Source of the DNA: an uncultured Allobosea sp.
Lineage (GTDB): Bacteria > Pseudomonadota > Alphaproteobacteria > Rhizobiales > Beijerinckiaceae
Direction of reading: 5' to 3'
NCBI RefSeq assembly: GCF_945957345.1
Contig: NZ_CAMFKW010000051.1
Span: 1-35,253, forward strand
DNA: 35,253 nt
Shown here: positions 7,358-16,020 of the stretch, piece after piece
Layout of the letters: each line of letters begins with the position of its first letter
Position numbering within the stretch: the first letter of the stretch is position 1
Translations under genes and position numbers: made by a program
The notes under the pieces: model-generated
What the model was told of the DNA's origin: nothing
The model's input: only the letters and a program-made list of their open reading frames with translations
Databases searched by the model: none

Positions 7358-10090
7358 TCAGGCTTCCTGCTTGCGCAGCGCGAGCTGGGCTACGACGAGG
7401 AAGAGCAGGAAGAAGAAGCCCAGCATCACCAGATTGGGCCAGAGCTCGGCCACACCCAGCCCCTTCGTGAAGACGCCGACGCTGACCGGCTGGTACCAGG
7501 CCGGCGGCAGGCTCATGCCAATGATCCGGCCGCCGCCCGAGAGCGAGGCGACAGGCACCATCAGGCCCGAGAAATTCACCGCCGGGATGATCGAAAGGAT
7601 CGCGGTGGCGAAGACGGCCGCGACCTGCGTCCGCGTGAAGCTGGAGATGAGCTGGCCGAAGCCGGTCGTGGCCGAGACATAGAGCAGCGTCGCGAGCCCC
7701 AGCACCCAGGCCGAGCCCTTGATGGGCACACCAAAGACGGTGAGTGCGATCAGGACGAGCATCACGAAGCTGCCCATCGCGATGGCGATATAGGGCAATT
7801 GCTTGCCGAACAGGAACTCGAAGCGGCTGATCGGCGTCGAGCGGAAATTGGCGATCGAGCCGGTTTCCTTCTCGCGGACCACGCCGATCGCCGACATGAT
7901 CGCCGGGATCAGGATCAGCATCAGCATGATCACGCTCGGCACCATCGCATTGGCGCTCTTGAAGGCCTGGTTGTAGCGGAAGCGGGTCTCGATCGTGACG
8001 GGCGCCGGCGCATGGCTCGATGCGGCATGGCCGGCCGCGAAGCCTTGCGCGTATTGCGTCGCCAACCCGGTGACGTAGCCGCGCGTCGTCTCGGCCCGGA
8101 ACGGCATGGCGCCGTCGAGCCAGACCGACAATTCCGGCACGCGCCCGCTCATCAGATCGCGGCCGAAGGAAGACGGGATCTCGATCGCGAGCTGGAGCTC
8201 GCCGCTCCGCAGGCGCTGGTCGAGCTCCGCCGCGGACCGGATCGGCGCCTGCTCGGAGAAATAGCGCGAGCTGGAGAAGGCCTCGACCAGTTGCCGGCTC
8301 TCCATCGAGCTGTCCTGGTCGAAGGCCGCGAATTTCAGGTTCTCGACATCGAAGGAGATGCCGAAGCCGAAGGCCAGCATCAGCAGCACCGGCCCGAGGA
8401 AGGCGAAGCTCAGCCGGATCGGGTCGCGCAGCAGCTCCATCGTCTCCCGCCGGGCGCAGGCCCAGAGCCGGCGCGGATCGAAGCGGCGCGCCGGCGACGC
8501 CGGCCGGAGAGCGGCGGCGGGCACGGCGGCCGGTGCCACGGCTGCATCCTCGAGGCCGGCGGCCTCCTTGAGATAGGCGACGAAGGCCTCTTCCAGCGTG
8601 TCGGCACCGCGCGTCTCAACCAGCTCCTGCGGCGTGCCGACCGCGAGCACCTTGCCGGCATGCATGAAGGAGATGCGGTCGCAGCGCTCCGCCTCGTTCA
8701 TGAAATGGGTCGAGAGGAAGATGGTGACGCCGTCGTCGCGCGAGAGGTCGATCAGCGTGCGCCAGAAGGCGTCGCGCGCGATCGGATCGACGCCAGAGGT
8801 CGGCTCGTCCAGGATCAGCATCGCCGGGCGGTGCAGCACGGCGACGGCGAGCTGCAGGCGCTGGCGGATGCCGAGCGGCAGGCTGTCGGGCCGCTCGTCG
8901 GCGACATCCGCGAGGTCGAAGCGGGTCAGGAGCTCGGCGATGCGGCCGGGGATATCGGCCGGCGGCAGATGGTAGAGCTCAGCGTGGAGCACGAGGTTCT
9001 GGCGCACCGTCAGCTCGCTATAGAGCGAGAAGGCCTGCGACATGTAGCCGACGTGGCGGCGCGTCTCCATGTCGTCGGCTGCGAGCGGCTGGCCGAAGAG
9101 CTTGGCCGTGCCTTCGCTCGCCGGCAGCAGGCCGGTCAGCATCTTCATCGTCGTCGACTTGCCGCAGCCGTTCGAGCCGAGGAAGCCGAAGATCTCGCCC
9201 CGCCCGATGCGGAAGCTGACATGGTCGACCGCGACGAAATCGCCGAAGCGCCGCGTCAGCCCCTCCGCCTCGATCGCAGGCGTCGCATCGTCGCCCGCGA
9301 CCCGCGACCGCAGCTCCACCTTCCGATGCTGCGCGCGCTTGGCCTCCGGCAGCAGCGCGACGAAAGCGCCTTCCAGCGTCGGCTGGCCTGCCTTTTCGCG
9401 GATCTCGGCCGGCGTGCCGGTCGCGATCGCCCTGCCGTCATCCATGGCGACCAGCCAGTCGAAGCGCTCGGCCTCCTCCATATAGGCGGTGGCGACGATG
9501 ACGCTCATGCCTGGCCGGCGGGCGCGGATCGTGTCGATCAGGTCCCAGAACTGCCCACGCGACAGCGGATCGACGCCGGTGGTCGGCTCGTCGAGGATCA
9601 GCAGGTCGGGATCGTGGATCAGCGCGCAGCAGAGGGAGAGCTTCTGCTTCATGCCGCCGGAGAGCTTGGCGGCGGGGCGCCCTTCGAACGGATCGAGCCC
9701 CGTCGCCTTGAGAAGCTCGTCGATGCGGCTGCGGCGCTCGGCGGCATCCTGCCCGAACAGTCTCGCGTGGAAATCGATGTTCTCGAAGACCGAGAGCGTT
9801 GGGTAGAGGTTCCGTCCCAACCCCTGGGGCATATAGGCGATGCGCCCGCGCCGGGCCTCGCGCTCGGTCCTGTCGCTTAGATCGGCGCCGAGCGCGTGGA
9901 CATTGCCCTGCTGGATCACGCGCACCCCGGCGATGAGCGCGAGCAGGGTCGATTTGCCGACGCCGTCCGGGCCGATCACGCCGATCATGCGGCCGGAGGG
10001 GATATCGAGTGTCAGCGCATCGAGGGCGGTCACCTTGCCGTAGCGATGCGTGACGCCTGCGAGGCTGGCGACAGGCTCGGCCTCCGTCAT
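7358..10090 (-). CDS. rbbA: ABC-ABC-permease fusion (RbbA-like)
   Basis: The protein has 910 residues: two ATPase domains (about 7-240 and 272-500) and an ABC-2 permease (about 545-910). NBD1 has Walker A GPDGVGKST with K46, signature LSGGMKQKL near 143 and Walker B LLILDEPTTGVDP. NBD2 has Walker A GSNGCGKST near 306, Walker B MLILDEPTSGVDP and switch histidine in STHFMNEAER. The NBD2 signature is degenerate (LPLGIRQRL), and NBD1 lacks the switch histidine (ATAYMEEAER). E. coli RbbA, first described as ribosome-associated, has this layout. The operon context argues for a membrane exporter. The ATG at 10090 overlaps the stop of the HlyD gene in an ATGA junction, so the two are translationally coupled. 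The long open frame antisense to this gene is a high-GC shadow. Confidence 0.92.
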   Translation of the reverse strand: MTEAEPVASLAGVTHRYGKVTALDALTLDIPSGRMIGVIGPDGVGKSTLLALIAGVRVIQQGNVHALGADLSDRTEREARRGRIAYMPQGLGRNLYPTLSVFENIDFHARLFGQDAAERRSRIDELLKATGLDPFEGRPAAKLSGGMKQKLSLCCALIHDPDLLILDEPTTGVDPLSRGQFWDLIDTIRARRPGMSVIVATAYMEEAERFDWLVAMDDGRAIATGTPAEIREKAGQPTLEGAFVALLPEAKRAQHRKVELRSRVAGDDATPAIEAEGLTRRFGDFVAVDHVSFRIGRGEIFGFLGSNGCGKSTTMKMLTGLLPASEGTAKLFGQPLAADDMETRRHVGYMSQAFSLYSELTVRQNLVLHAELYHLPPADIPGRIAELLTRFDLADVADERPDSLPLGIRQRLQLAVAVLHRPAMLILDEPTSGVDPIARDAFWRTLIDLSRDDGVTIFLSTHFMNEAERCDRISFMHAGKVLAVGTPQELVETRGADTLEEAFVAYLKEAAGLEDAAVAPAAVPAAALRPASPARRFDPRRLWACARRETMELLRDPIRLSFAFLGPVLLMLAFGFGISFDVENLKFAAFDQDSSMESRQLVEAFSSSRYFSEQAPIRSAAELDQRLRSGELQLAIEIPSSFGRDLMSGRVPELSVWLDGAMPFRAETTRGYVTGLATQYAQGFAAGHAASSHAPAPVTIETRFRYNQAFKSANAMVPSVIMLMLILIPAIMSAIGVVREKETGSIANFRSTPISRFEFLFGKQLPYIAIAMGSFVMLVLIALTVFGVPIKGSAWVLGLATLLYVSATTGFGQLISSFTRTQVAAVFATAILSIIPAVNFSGLMVPVASLSGGGRIIGMSLPPAWYQPVSVGVFTKGLGVAELWPNLVMLGFFFLLFLVVAQLALRKQEA

Positions 10091-11091
10091 GGCAGTTTCA
10101 CGGCGAGCGATTCAGGCCATTTTGCGCTGGGCGAGGTCCGCACGAAGCCGAGCCCGCGCACGCCGGTCTTCACTTGCCGATGGTATTTGGCGAGTAGGTT
10201 TGGATCGACCTGGAGCTTGGCACGGAAGACCAGCTTCTCGCGCTCCTCGGCGGTCTCGACGGCCTTGGGCGTGAACTGCGCATCGGCGGCGACGAAGCTT
10301 ACCGTCGCGGGGATGACGTATTGTGGCACGGGGTCGAGGATGATCCGCGCTTCGTCGCCGAGGGCGAGCTGGCCCGCCTGCGAGGCAGGCAGGTAGATCG
10401 TCATGTAGACATCCGACAGGTCCAGGATGGTGACGACGCGGGTGCCGGCCGCGACGACCTCGCCGGTGCGGGCGAGCTGATACTGGACGCGGCCGCTGCG
10501 CGGCGCCAGCAGCACCAGATCGACCAGGATCGCCTTGATCTGCTCGGCATCGGCCTCGGAAGCGTGGATGGCGAACTGGGCCTGATCGCGCTGCGCCTCG
10601 GCGGCGCGCAGCGCTGCGTCGGCGGCGGCGGACTTGGCCGAGCGCTGGTCGTCGACCTGCTTGCTGAGATAGCCCTTGGCGACAAGCTCCTTGCCGCGCT
10701 CGGCATCGGTGCGGGCAAGGATCTGGTCGCTCTTGCGCTGGGCGATCAGCGCCTCGGCCTCCGCGAGCGCCTGCCGCGCGCGCAGCACCTGCGCCTGCGC
10801 GGCCCGCAACTGCGCCTCGTATTCGGGCGAGGAGATGCGGGCGATCACCTGCCCGGCGGTGACCTCGTCTGCCTCCTTCACCGTGACCTCGGCGAGGCGG
10901 CCGGCATATTTCGAGGCGACGTCGACCTGCGTCGCCTCGATGCGGCCATTGGTCTTGACGATGCCGTCCGGCATCGTGTCGCCACGCAGCCGTTCGATCA
11001 GCGCCTTGATGCGGGATTGCGCCTGCGCCCCTGGCCCGGGTAGGGCGAGCGCAGCGAAAAGAGCTGCTGTTGCGACACAACGGGAAAGCAT
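10087..11091 (-). CDS. yhiI: HlyD-type periplasmic adaptor (YhiI-like)
   Basis: This is a 334-residue membrane fusion protein, the adaptor joining the ABC exporter to the envelope. An N-terminal signal or anchor (MLSRCVATAALFAALALPGPGAQAQ) is followed by the biotinyl-lipoyl half motif GRIEATQVDVASKYAGRL. A long alpha-helical hairpin (about residues 80-190, rich in Ala, Gln and Arg) and the returning LAPRSGRVQYQLARTGEVV strand complete the fold, with a beta-barrel after it. I chose the ATG at 11091 because ACGGAG precedes it by seven bases and the signal sequence begins there. It is the first gene of the yhiI-rbbA-yhhJ-like operon and ends in an ATGA overlap with the fusion gene. No regulator is adjacent. 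An outer-membrane partner is not encoded here. Confidence 0.9.
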   Translation of the reverse strand: MLSRCVATAALFAALALPGPGAQAQSRIKALIERLRGDTMPDGIVKTNGRIEATQVDVASKYAGRLAEVTVKEADEVTAGQVIARISSPEYEAQLRAAQAQVLRARQALAEAEALIAQRKSDQILARTDAERGKELVAKGYLSKQVDDQRSAKSAAADAALRAAEAQRDQAQFAIHASEADAEQIKAILVDLVLLAPRSGRVQYQLARTGEVVAAGTRVVTILDLSDVYMTIYLPASQAGQLALGDEARIILDPVPQYVIPATVSFVAADAQFTPKAVETAEEREKLVFRAKLQVDPNLLAKYHRQVKTGVRGLGFVRTSPSAKWPESLAVKLP

Positions 11092-11152
11092 CTTGGATCT
11101 CCGTAGAAGGCGGGCGGTACACATTCCAGGGTCCTGCTACTTAGCTTGCGAC

Positions 11153-11296
11153 AGGCAGCCGACCGCAGTCGGCAGCGGGGCGGGGCTGATCGTGGCCGGC
11201 GCCTATCGCCATTTCCGACTGCACGAATTCCTGCTCGATGGAGTGACCCGGTCGCTGCTCCGGGAATATGCGATGCCTCTCCAGCTTTCCCAATGA
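11153..11296 (+). pseudogene. 3' remnant of a universal stress protein gene
   Basis: The plus-strand frame ending in TGA at 11294-11296 reads GLIVAGAYRHFRLHEFLL, then DGVTRSLLREYAMPLQLSQ. This is the conserved C-terminus of two-domain UspA proteins, usually A-D-L-I-V-M-G-A-Y-G-H-S-R-L-R-E-F, then GGVTRxLL with P-V-L. The ATP-binding glycine G-x2-G-x9-G pattern is partly kept (GAYRH, GGV now DGV). No N-terminal part exists, because the frame runs back into the HlyD gene on the other strand. It is therefore a stub of about 48 codons. The rest of the 11092-11509 gap shows no other gene that I can support. Like the acetate kinase stub, it borders the export operon. Confidence 0.78.
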
Positions 11297-11509
11297 GAGC
11301 CATCGATGCCGAGCAGGGAGGCGAAGCGTGCGGGCGATGATCTTATCCTCCTCGCGCTTGTCGGGTGACTCCGTTTCGAAAGCGCAGTCCGCTTTTGGAA
11401 TGTCTAATGCCGGCATAAAGCCTTGGATCACCACTTCCCGACGGGTAGCAGGAGGCGGGACCCAAGTACATGCTCCTAGGCTTGTCTAATCTGGCACTCC
11501 CCGTTCACT

Positions 11510-12700
11510 TCAGATGACCCATCCGTCGGGTTTCATCACCGCGAGCGCATCCTCGGCGATGACCGCTTCCTCGTCGGTCGGGATCACGAAAGCTGCGACA
11601 CGAGCATCGGCCCGGTTGATCCGCGTCGCGTTGGCGGCATTGGCGGTCTCGTCGAGTTCGAGGCCAAGCCACCGCAGCCGTTCCGCTACCGCCGCGCGGA
11701 TCGGCGGCTGATGCTCGCCGATGCCGGCCGTGAAGACGATCGCATCGAGCCCGCCGAGCGTCACCGCGAGCCGGCCGATTTCCCCCGCGATGCGGAAGCA
11801 GAACAGGTCGAGCGCCTCGCGTGCCTCGGGCCTGTCGCTGTCGATGAGATCGCGGCTGTCGGCGCTGATACCGGAAACGCCGAGCAGGCCACTGCGGCGA
11901 TAGAGCAGGTCTTCCAGCCAGCCGGCATCGTAGCCTTTCGCGAGCAGATGCAGCAGGACGCCGGGATCGAGCGCACCGCAGCGCGTCGCCATCGGGATGC
12001 CGTCGAGCGCCGAGAAGCCCATCGAGGTATCGTGGCTGATACCGCCATTCAGCCCGCAGAGGCTGGCACCGCTGCCGAGATGCGCGACCGCGACGCGGCC
12101 CTTCGCGAGCGTGGGCTCGTGCCGCGCCAATTCCCCAGCGATGAAGCGATAGGACAGGCCGTGGAAGCCGTAGCGCCTGATGCCCTGGTCGTGCATCGCG
12201 CGAGGAAGGGCGAAGCGGCGCACAATATCGGCATGGGTACGGTGGAAAGCCGTGTCGAAGGATGCCGTCTGCGGCAGCTCGGGGCGCAAGCGGCGGATCG
12301 CGCGGATGAGCCCGAGCCCCTGCGGCTGATGGAGCGGCGCCAGCGGGACCAGCGCCTCCAGGGCTTCCAGCACGGCATCGTCGACCCGGACGGGGCCGGC
12401 GAAACTGTCGCCGCCATGGACGATGCGATGGCCCATCGCGACGATGCCGCCGAGGTCGAAATGCCAGGAGAGCCGCCGGAAGGCCTCGCCCAGCACGCTG
12501 TCGAGGGGATCGCCGGGCTGCGCTTCGAGAGCGATGTCGAAGGTGTCGGGCCCTTCGATCAGCCGGAAGCGCAGGGGCGGCTCGCGGAAATCGATCACGC
12601 CCTTGCCAACACGCTTCGGGCCGGCCTCCGTCAGCGCGAACAACCCGATTTTCACCGTCGAGGAGCCGGCATTGAAGGTGACGAGAAGCCGCTCGCTCAT
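11510..12700 (-). CDS. ackA: Acetate kinase
   Basis: This is a 396-residue cytoplasmic kinase that interconverts acetyl phosphate plus ADP with acetate plus ATP. The N-terminal phosphate loop LVTFNAGSSTVKIGLF, the substrate-site motif MGHRIVHGG, the adenosine-site LGSGASLCGLNGG and the C-terminal TAGIGEHQPPIRAAV and IPTDEE are all present. The length is normal for the family (about 400). The start ATG at 12700 overlaps the stop of the upstream phosphotransacetylase gene (ATGA), so AckA and Pta are made together. The pair could give substrate-level ATP from acetyl-CoA, or butyryl-type thioesters, when respiration is limited. A decayed second copy lies at 6079-6192. Butyrate or propionate kinase activity cannot be excluded from sequence alone. 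Confidence 0.92.
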   Translation of the reverse strand: MSERLLVTFNAGSSTVKIGLFALTEAGPKRVGKGVIDFREPPLRFRLIEGPDTFDIALEAQPGDPLDSVLGEAFRRLSWHFDLGGIVAMGHRIVHGGDSFAGPVRVDDAVLEALEALVPLAPLHQPQGLGLIRAIRRLRPELPQTASFDTAFHRTHADIVRRFALPRAMHDQGIRRYGFHGLSYRFIAGELARHEPTLAKGRVAVAHLGSGASLCGLNGGISHDTSMGFSALDGIPMATRCGALDPGVLLHLLAKGYDAGWLEDLLYRRSGLLGVSGISADSRDLIDSDRPEAREALDLFCFRIAGEIGRLAVTLGGLDAIVFTAGIGEHQPPIRAAVAERLRWLGLELDETANAANATRINRADARVAAFVIPTDEEAVIAEDALAVMKPDGWVI

Positions 12701-14100
12701 GCCGGCACCGTCAGGGGCCGGCGATGGGCGGCGACGAGTTTCGCCAGCGCGGCCGAGGCAATTCGGGTCTTCAGGGAATCGGCCCGGCTCGTCAGGATGA
12801 TCGGCACGCGCGCGCCGAGCACGAGCCCGGCGGCATCCGCATTGGCGAAATAGATCAATTGCTTGGCCAGCATGTTGCCTGCCTCCAGATCGGGTACGAG
12901 CAGGATGTCGGCCTGTCCAGCGACCGGGGAAACGATGCCCTTGGTCCGCGCTGCCTCCGGGCTGATCGCGTTGTCGAAAGCGAGCGGGCCGTCGACTTTC
13001 GCCCCCGTGATCTGGCCGCGCGCCGCCATCACGGTGAGCGCGGCGGCATCGAGCGTCGAGGGCATCCGATCGTTGACGGTCTCGACCGCAGCGAGGACCG
13101 CCACCAGCGGCTCCTCCAGCCCGAGCACATGCAGCATGTCGATCGCGTTCTGACAGATATCGCGCTTCTGCATCAGCGTCGGCTCGATATTGACCGCCGC
13201 ATCCGTCACGATCAGTGGCTTCGAATAGGCGGGCAGGCTCATCGCATAGACATGGCTGATCCGGCGCTCCGTCTTGAGGCCGGAGCCCGGCGCGACGACG
13301 GCGCCCAGCAACTCGTCAGTATGGAGGCTGCCCTTCACGAGGGTCGCCACCCGGCCCGCCACGGCGAGCTCGACGGCGCGCGCGGCGGCGGCATGGCTAT
13401 GCGGGGCGGGCTCGATCGCGATGCCGTCGAGCGCGACGCCGGCCTTTTCCGCGGCAGCCCGGATCTTGGCTTCCGGACCGACGAGGATTGGCTGCAGCAG
13501 TCCCTCGTCGCGGACCTCGATTGCCGCGAGGATCGCTTCCGGCGAGCAGGGATGGACGATCGCGGCGCTCAGTGGCGGGAGGCCACGGGCTTGCGCCACG
13601 ATGCTGTCATAGCGATCGGAATGCTTCAGCGTGACTTCGGGCAGGCGCAGGCGCGGCCAGGTCACGCGCTGGCCGGGCGCCATCACCGTCGCCGCGCCGG
13701 ACAGCACCGTCTCGCCGCGCTGGTTGGTGCAGGCGGTATCCAGCACGACGGTTCGTTTCGAGGCCTCCTTGCTCCGGACCGTGACGGTCGCCGTCACGGT
13801 GTCGCCGGGTACGACCGGCTTCAGGAAGCGTAGATCCTGCCCGAGATAGATCGTGCCCGGTCCGGGCAGCTTCGTGCCGAGCACCGCCGAGACCAGCGCC
13901 GCGGTCCACATTCCATGCGCGACGACATGCCCGAACGGATCGCTCGCCGCGAAAGCCGCGTCCAGATGGGCGGGATTGGCATCCCCGGAGACGGTTGCGA
14001 ACAGCTCTATGTCATCGGGTCGGACGGTACGGGCCAGCGAGGCGCTTTCGCCGATCGCGATCTCGTCGAAGGTCCGGTTTGTCAGAAGTTCCTGATCCAC
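12697..14100 (-). CDS. MaoC-like hydratase / phosphate acyltransferase fusion
   Basis: The protein has 467 residues. The N-terminal third (about 8-140) is a MaoC-like hot-dog domain with the hydratase pattern FATVSGDANPAHLDAAFA and GHVVAHGMW; the Asp and His there are the usual catalytic pair. The C-terminal part (about 165-460) is a phosphate acetyl/butyryltransferase domain, with AAVETVNDRMPSTLDAAALT and GQADILLVPDLEAGNMLAKQ. It should transfer acyl groups between CoA and phosphate for the acetate kinase encoded next. The hydratase may supply (R)-3-hydroxyacyl-CoA or 3-hydroxybutyryl-CoA to PhaC, which is inference. The gene starts three bases after the phaC stop and overlaps ackA by four bases. 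This fused form is known in Proteobacteria and is annotated as a bifunctional enoyl-CoA hydratase/Pta. Confidence 0.92.
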   Translation of the reverse strand: MDQELLTNRTFDEIAIGESASLARTVRPDDIELFATVSGDANPAHLDAAFAASDPFGHVVAHGMWTAALVSAVLGTKLPGPGTIYLGQDLRFLKPVVPGDTVTATVTVRSKEASKRTVVLDTACTNQRGETVLSGAATVMAPGQRVTWPRLRLPEVTLKHSDRYDSIVAQARGLPPLSAAIVHPCSPEAILAAIEVRDEGLLQPILVGPEAKIRAAAEKAGVALDGIAIEPAPHSHAAAARAVELAVAGRVATLVKGSLHTDELLGAVVAPGSGLKTERRISHVYAMSLPAYSKPLIVTDAAVNIEPTLMQKRDICQNAIDMLHVLGLEEPLVAVLAAVETVNDRMPSTLDAAALTVMAARGQITGAKVDGPLAFDNAISPEAARTKGIVSPVAGQADILLVPDLEAGNMLAKQLIYFANADAAGLVLGARVPIILTSRADSLKTRIASAALAKLVAAHRRPLTVPA

Positions 14101-14103
14101 GGC

Positions 14104-15906
14104 TCACCTTTGCACCACATAGGTTCCGGGCGCATCGCAGAGCGGCTCGCGGCCGCTCCCTGCGTCGCCAAACCCGGGCGGCGCGATCCGCTCGGGCGAG
14201 GAGGATAGATCGCCGAGCCATTCCGTCCAGGCCGGCCACCACGAACCCTCGCGTGTCCGGGCTGCGGCGAACCACTCGTCAGGGCCGAGGCAGGTGTCGG
14301 CATGCTGCTTGCGCATGATCCGATAATGACGTCCGGGATGGCCCGGCTCGCTGACGATGCCGGCGTTGTGTCCGCCGCTGGTCAGCACGAAGGTCAGGTC
14401 GGCATCGGTCAGCAAGTGCAGCTTATGGACCGAACGCCACGGCGCCACATGGTCGGCCTCGGTCGCAACGCCGAAGATCGGCGTGCGGATGTTCTGGAGC
14501 GCCGCCGGTCGTCCCTCCACCATGAAGCGGCCGCTCGCCAGGTCGTTGTCGAGATAGAGGCTGCGCAGATAGTCGGCATGCATGCGGTAGGGCATGCGCG
14601 TGGAATCCGCGTTCCAGGCCATGAGATCGAACATCGGGGAGCGTTCGCCCATCATGTAGTCATGCACCAGCCGCGACCAGATCAGGTCGTTGGAGCGCAG
14701 GAGCTGGAAAGCGCCGGCCATCTGGTCCGCCGATAGATAGCCGCGGCTCCACATCATGCTGTCGAGCACGCGAAGCTGACTCGCATCGATGAACAGTGCG
14801 AGCTCGCCGGGCTCGCTGAAGTCGGTCTGTGCGGCGAGGAAGGTCAGCGAAGCCAGCCGTTCGTCGCCGTCACGCGCCATGGCCGCTGCTGCGATGGCGA
14901 GCAGCGTGCCGCCCAGGCAGTAACCGGCGACATGGACCTTGCGGCCGGGCAGGGCCGATGTGATCGCGTCGAGCGCGGTCATCAGGCCGCCGCGGCGATA
15001 ATCCTCCAGGGAGAGATCGCGGTCGTCGGCCCCTGGGTTGCGCCAGGAAATACAGAAGACCGTGTACCCTTCGCCGACGAGGTAGCGCACCAGCGAATTC
15101 TCCGGCGACAGGTCGAGGATGTAATATTTCATGATCCAGGCCGGCACGATCAGGATCGGCTCGGCATGGACGCTCGGCGTCGACGGCGCGTATTGGATCA
15201 GCTCGATCAGGTGGTTGCGGAAGACGACCTTCCCCGGCGTCGCAGCCACGTCCCGGCCGATGACGAAGCGTTCGGCGCCGACCGGAGGCTGGCCGGCGAC
15301 TTGCCGTTGCAGGTCTTCGATCCAGTTCTTCCAGCCCTCGATGAAATTGGCGCCTCCCGTTTCGCGAGCACGCTCGATCACCTCCGGGTTGGTGAACGGG
15401 TTGTTCGATGGCGAGAAGGCGTCAAGGATTTGCCGCGCGACGAAGGAGACGACCTCCTCGTGATGGCGCGCGACGCCCGGCACCTCATGGGTGACATTGT
15501 GCCACCATTGCTGATTGAGCAGGAAGGCCTGCGCCATGAGGCTGAAGGGCGGCGTGCGCCATTCCGGCGCGGCAAAGCGGCGATCGCCGGGAAGAGGCTC
15601 GATGCAGGGAGCGGCATCCGGCGCCGAAAGGCAGGCTATGGCATGTGCTCCCAAACGGCTCGCCTTGCGCACGGCCTTGCTGGCGAGTTCGAGCTGTTTG
15701 CCGGGTGCTCCGGCCAGATGAATCGCCCAGTCGAGATAGGCCAGCATCAGGGATGTCGGCGACAGCCCGCCGGTGAACTTTGCGCTCGCCGCTTCGCGCA
15801 TGCGGTCGATCGCCGAGAACGCCTCTTCCCCGAACCTGTGATCCTGGCCCGACTGTAGTTGCCGATCGGTCTTTCCGGTGAGGCTGGATTGCGGCGCGGA
15901 GTGCAT
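14104..15906 (-). CDS. phaC: Poly(3-hydroxyalkanoate) synthase, class I-like
   Basis: This 600-residue enzyme polymerises (R)-3-hydroxyacyl-CoA into PHA granules. It has an N-terminal PhaC_N region (WWHNVTHEVPGVARHHEE, NPFTNPEVIERARETGG) and an alpha/beta-hydrolase core. The lipase-like box is AGYCLGGT with nucleophile Cys330. The aspartate is Asp485 in ATEADHVAPW and the histidine is His513 in TSGGHNAGIVSEPG, completing the Cys-Asp-His triad. I took the ATG at 15906 because AGGGAAAAGG precedes it; a longer frame to 16014 has no conserved content. It heads the phaC-maoC/pta-ackA operon. A perfect TTGA-N6-TCAA box lies 56 bases upstream. There is no phaA, phaB or phaR nearby, so monomer supply probably comes from elsewhere or from the MaoC domain. 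Confidence 0.93.
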   Translation of the reverse strand: MHSAPQSSLTGKTDRQLQSGQDHRFGEEAFSAIDRMREAASAKFTGGLSPTSLMLAYLDWAIHLAGAPGKQLELASKAVRKASRLGAHAIACLSAPDAAPCIEPLPGDRRFAAPEWRTPPFSLMAQAFLLNQQWWHNVTHEVPGVARHHEEVVSFVARQILDAFSPSNNPFTNPEVIERARETGGANFIEGWKNWIEDLQRQVAGQPPVGAERFVIGRDVAATPGKVVFRNHLIELIQYAPSTPSVHAEPILIVPAWIMKYYILDLSPENSLVRYLVGEGYTVFCISWRNPGADDRDLSLEDYRRGGLMTALDAITSALPGRKVHVAGYCLGGTLLAIAAAAMARDGDERLASLTFLAAQTDFSEPGELALFIDASQLRVLDSMMWSRGYLSADQMAGAFQLLRSNDLIWSRLVHDYMMGERSPMFDLMAWNADSTRMPYRMHADYLRSLYLDNDLASGRFMVEGRPAALQNIRTPIFGVATEADHVAPWRSVHKLHLLTDADLTFVLTSGGHNAGIVSEPGHPGRHYRIMRKQHADTCLGPDEWFAAARTREGSWWPAWTEWLGDLSSSPERIAPPGFGDAGSGREPLCDAPGTYVVQR

Positions 15907-15961
15907 GCCCTTTTCCCTATGGTTGCCTTTCCCTGCATGCACCGAGAACGTCTTGTCCTCC

Positions 15962-15975
15962 TTGAGGTCGATCAA
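15962..15975. promoter_or_regulatory. FNR/FixK box upstream of phaC
   Basis: TTGAGGTCGATCAA is a perfect TTGA-N6-TCAA dyad. Its centre is about 62 bases upstream of the phaC ATG. If it acts as a class II activator site centred at -41.5, transcription would start about 21 bases before the ATG, just upstream of the AGGG ribosome site. It sits in the 114-base gap between the cytochrome c stop and phaC. Confidence 0.62.
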
Positions 15976-16020
15976 AGAGGATGTTGCACCGCAGCGCCAC
16001 GCTTCCCAGCCCAACGGCCG

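Noticed and set aside
7340..9880. Long open frame on the plus strand opposite the ABC fusion gene
   Set aside because: Composition is His/Arg/Glu-rich with no domains, and it mirrors a well-conserved gene. It is a typical high-GC antisense shadow.
11297..11509. Minus-strand frame with MPALDIPKADCAFETESPDK
   Set aside because: No ribosome site or family match, and it overlaps the usp stub region; not supported as a gene.
11711..12853. Open frame opposite the acetate kinase gene
   Set aside because: No domain; the opposite strand has complete AckA motifs.
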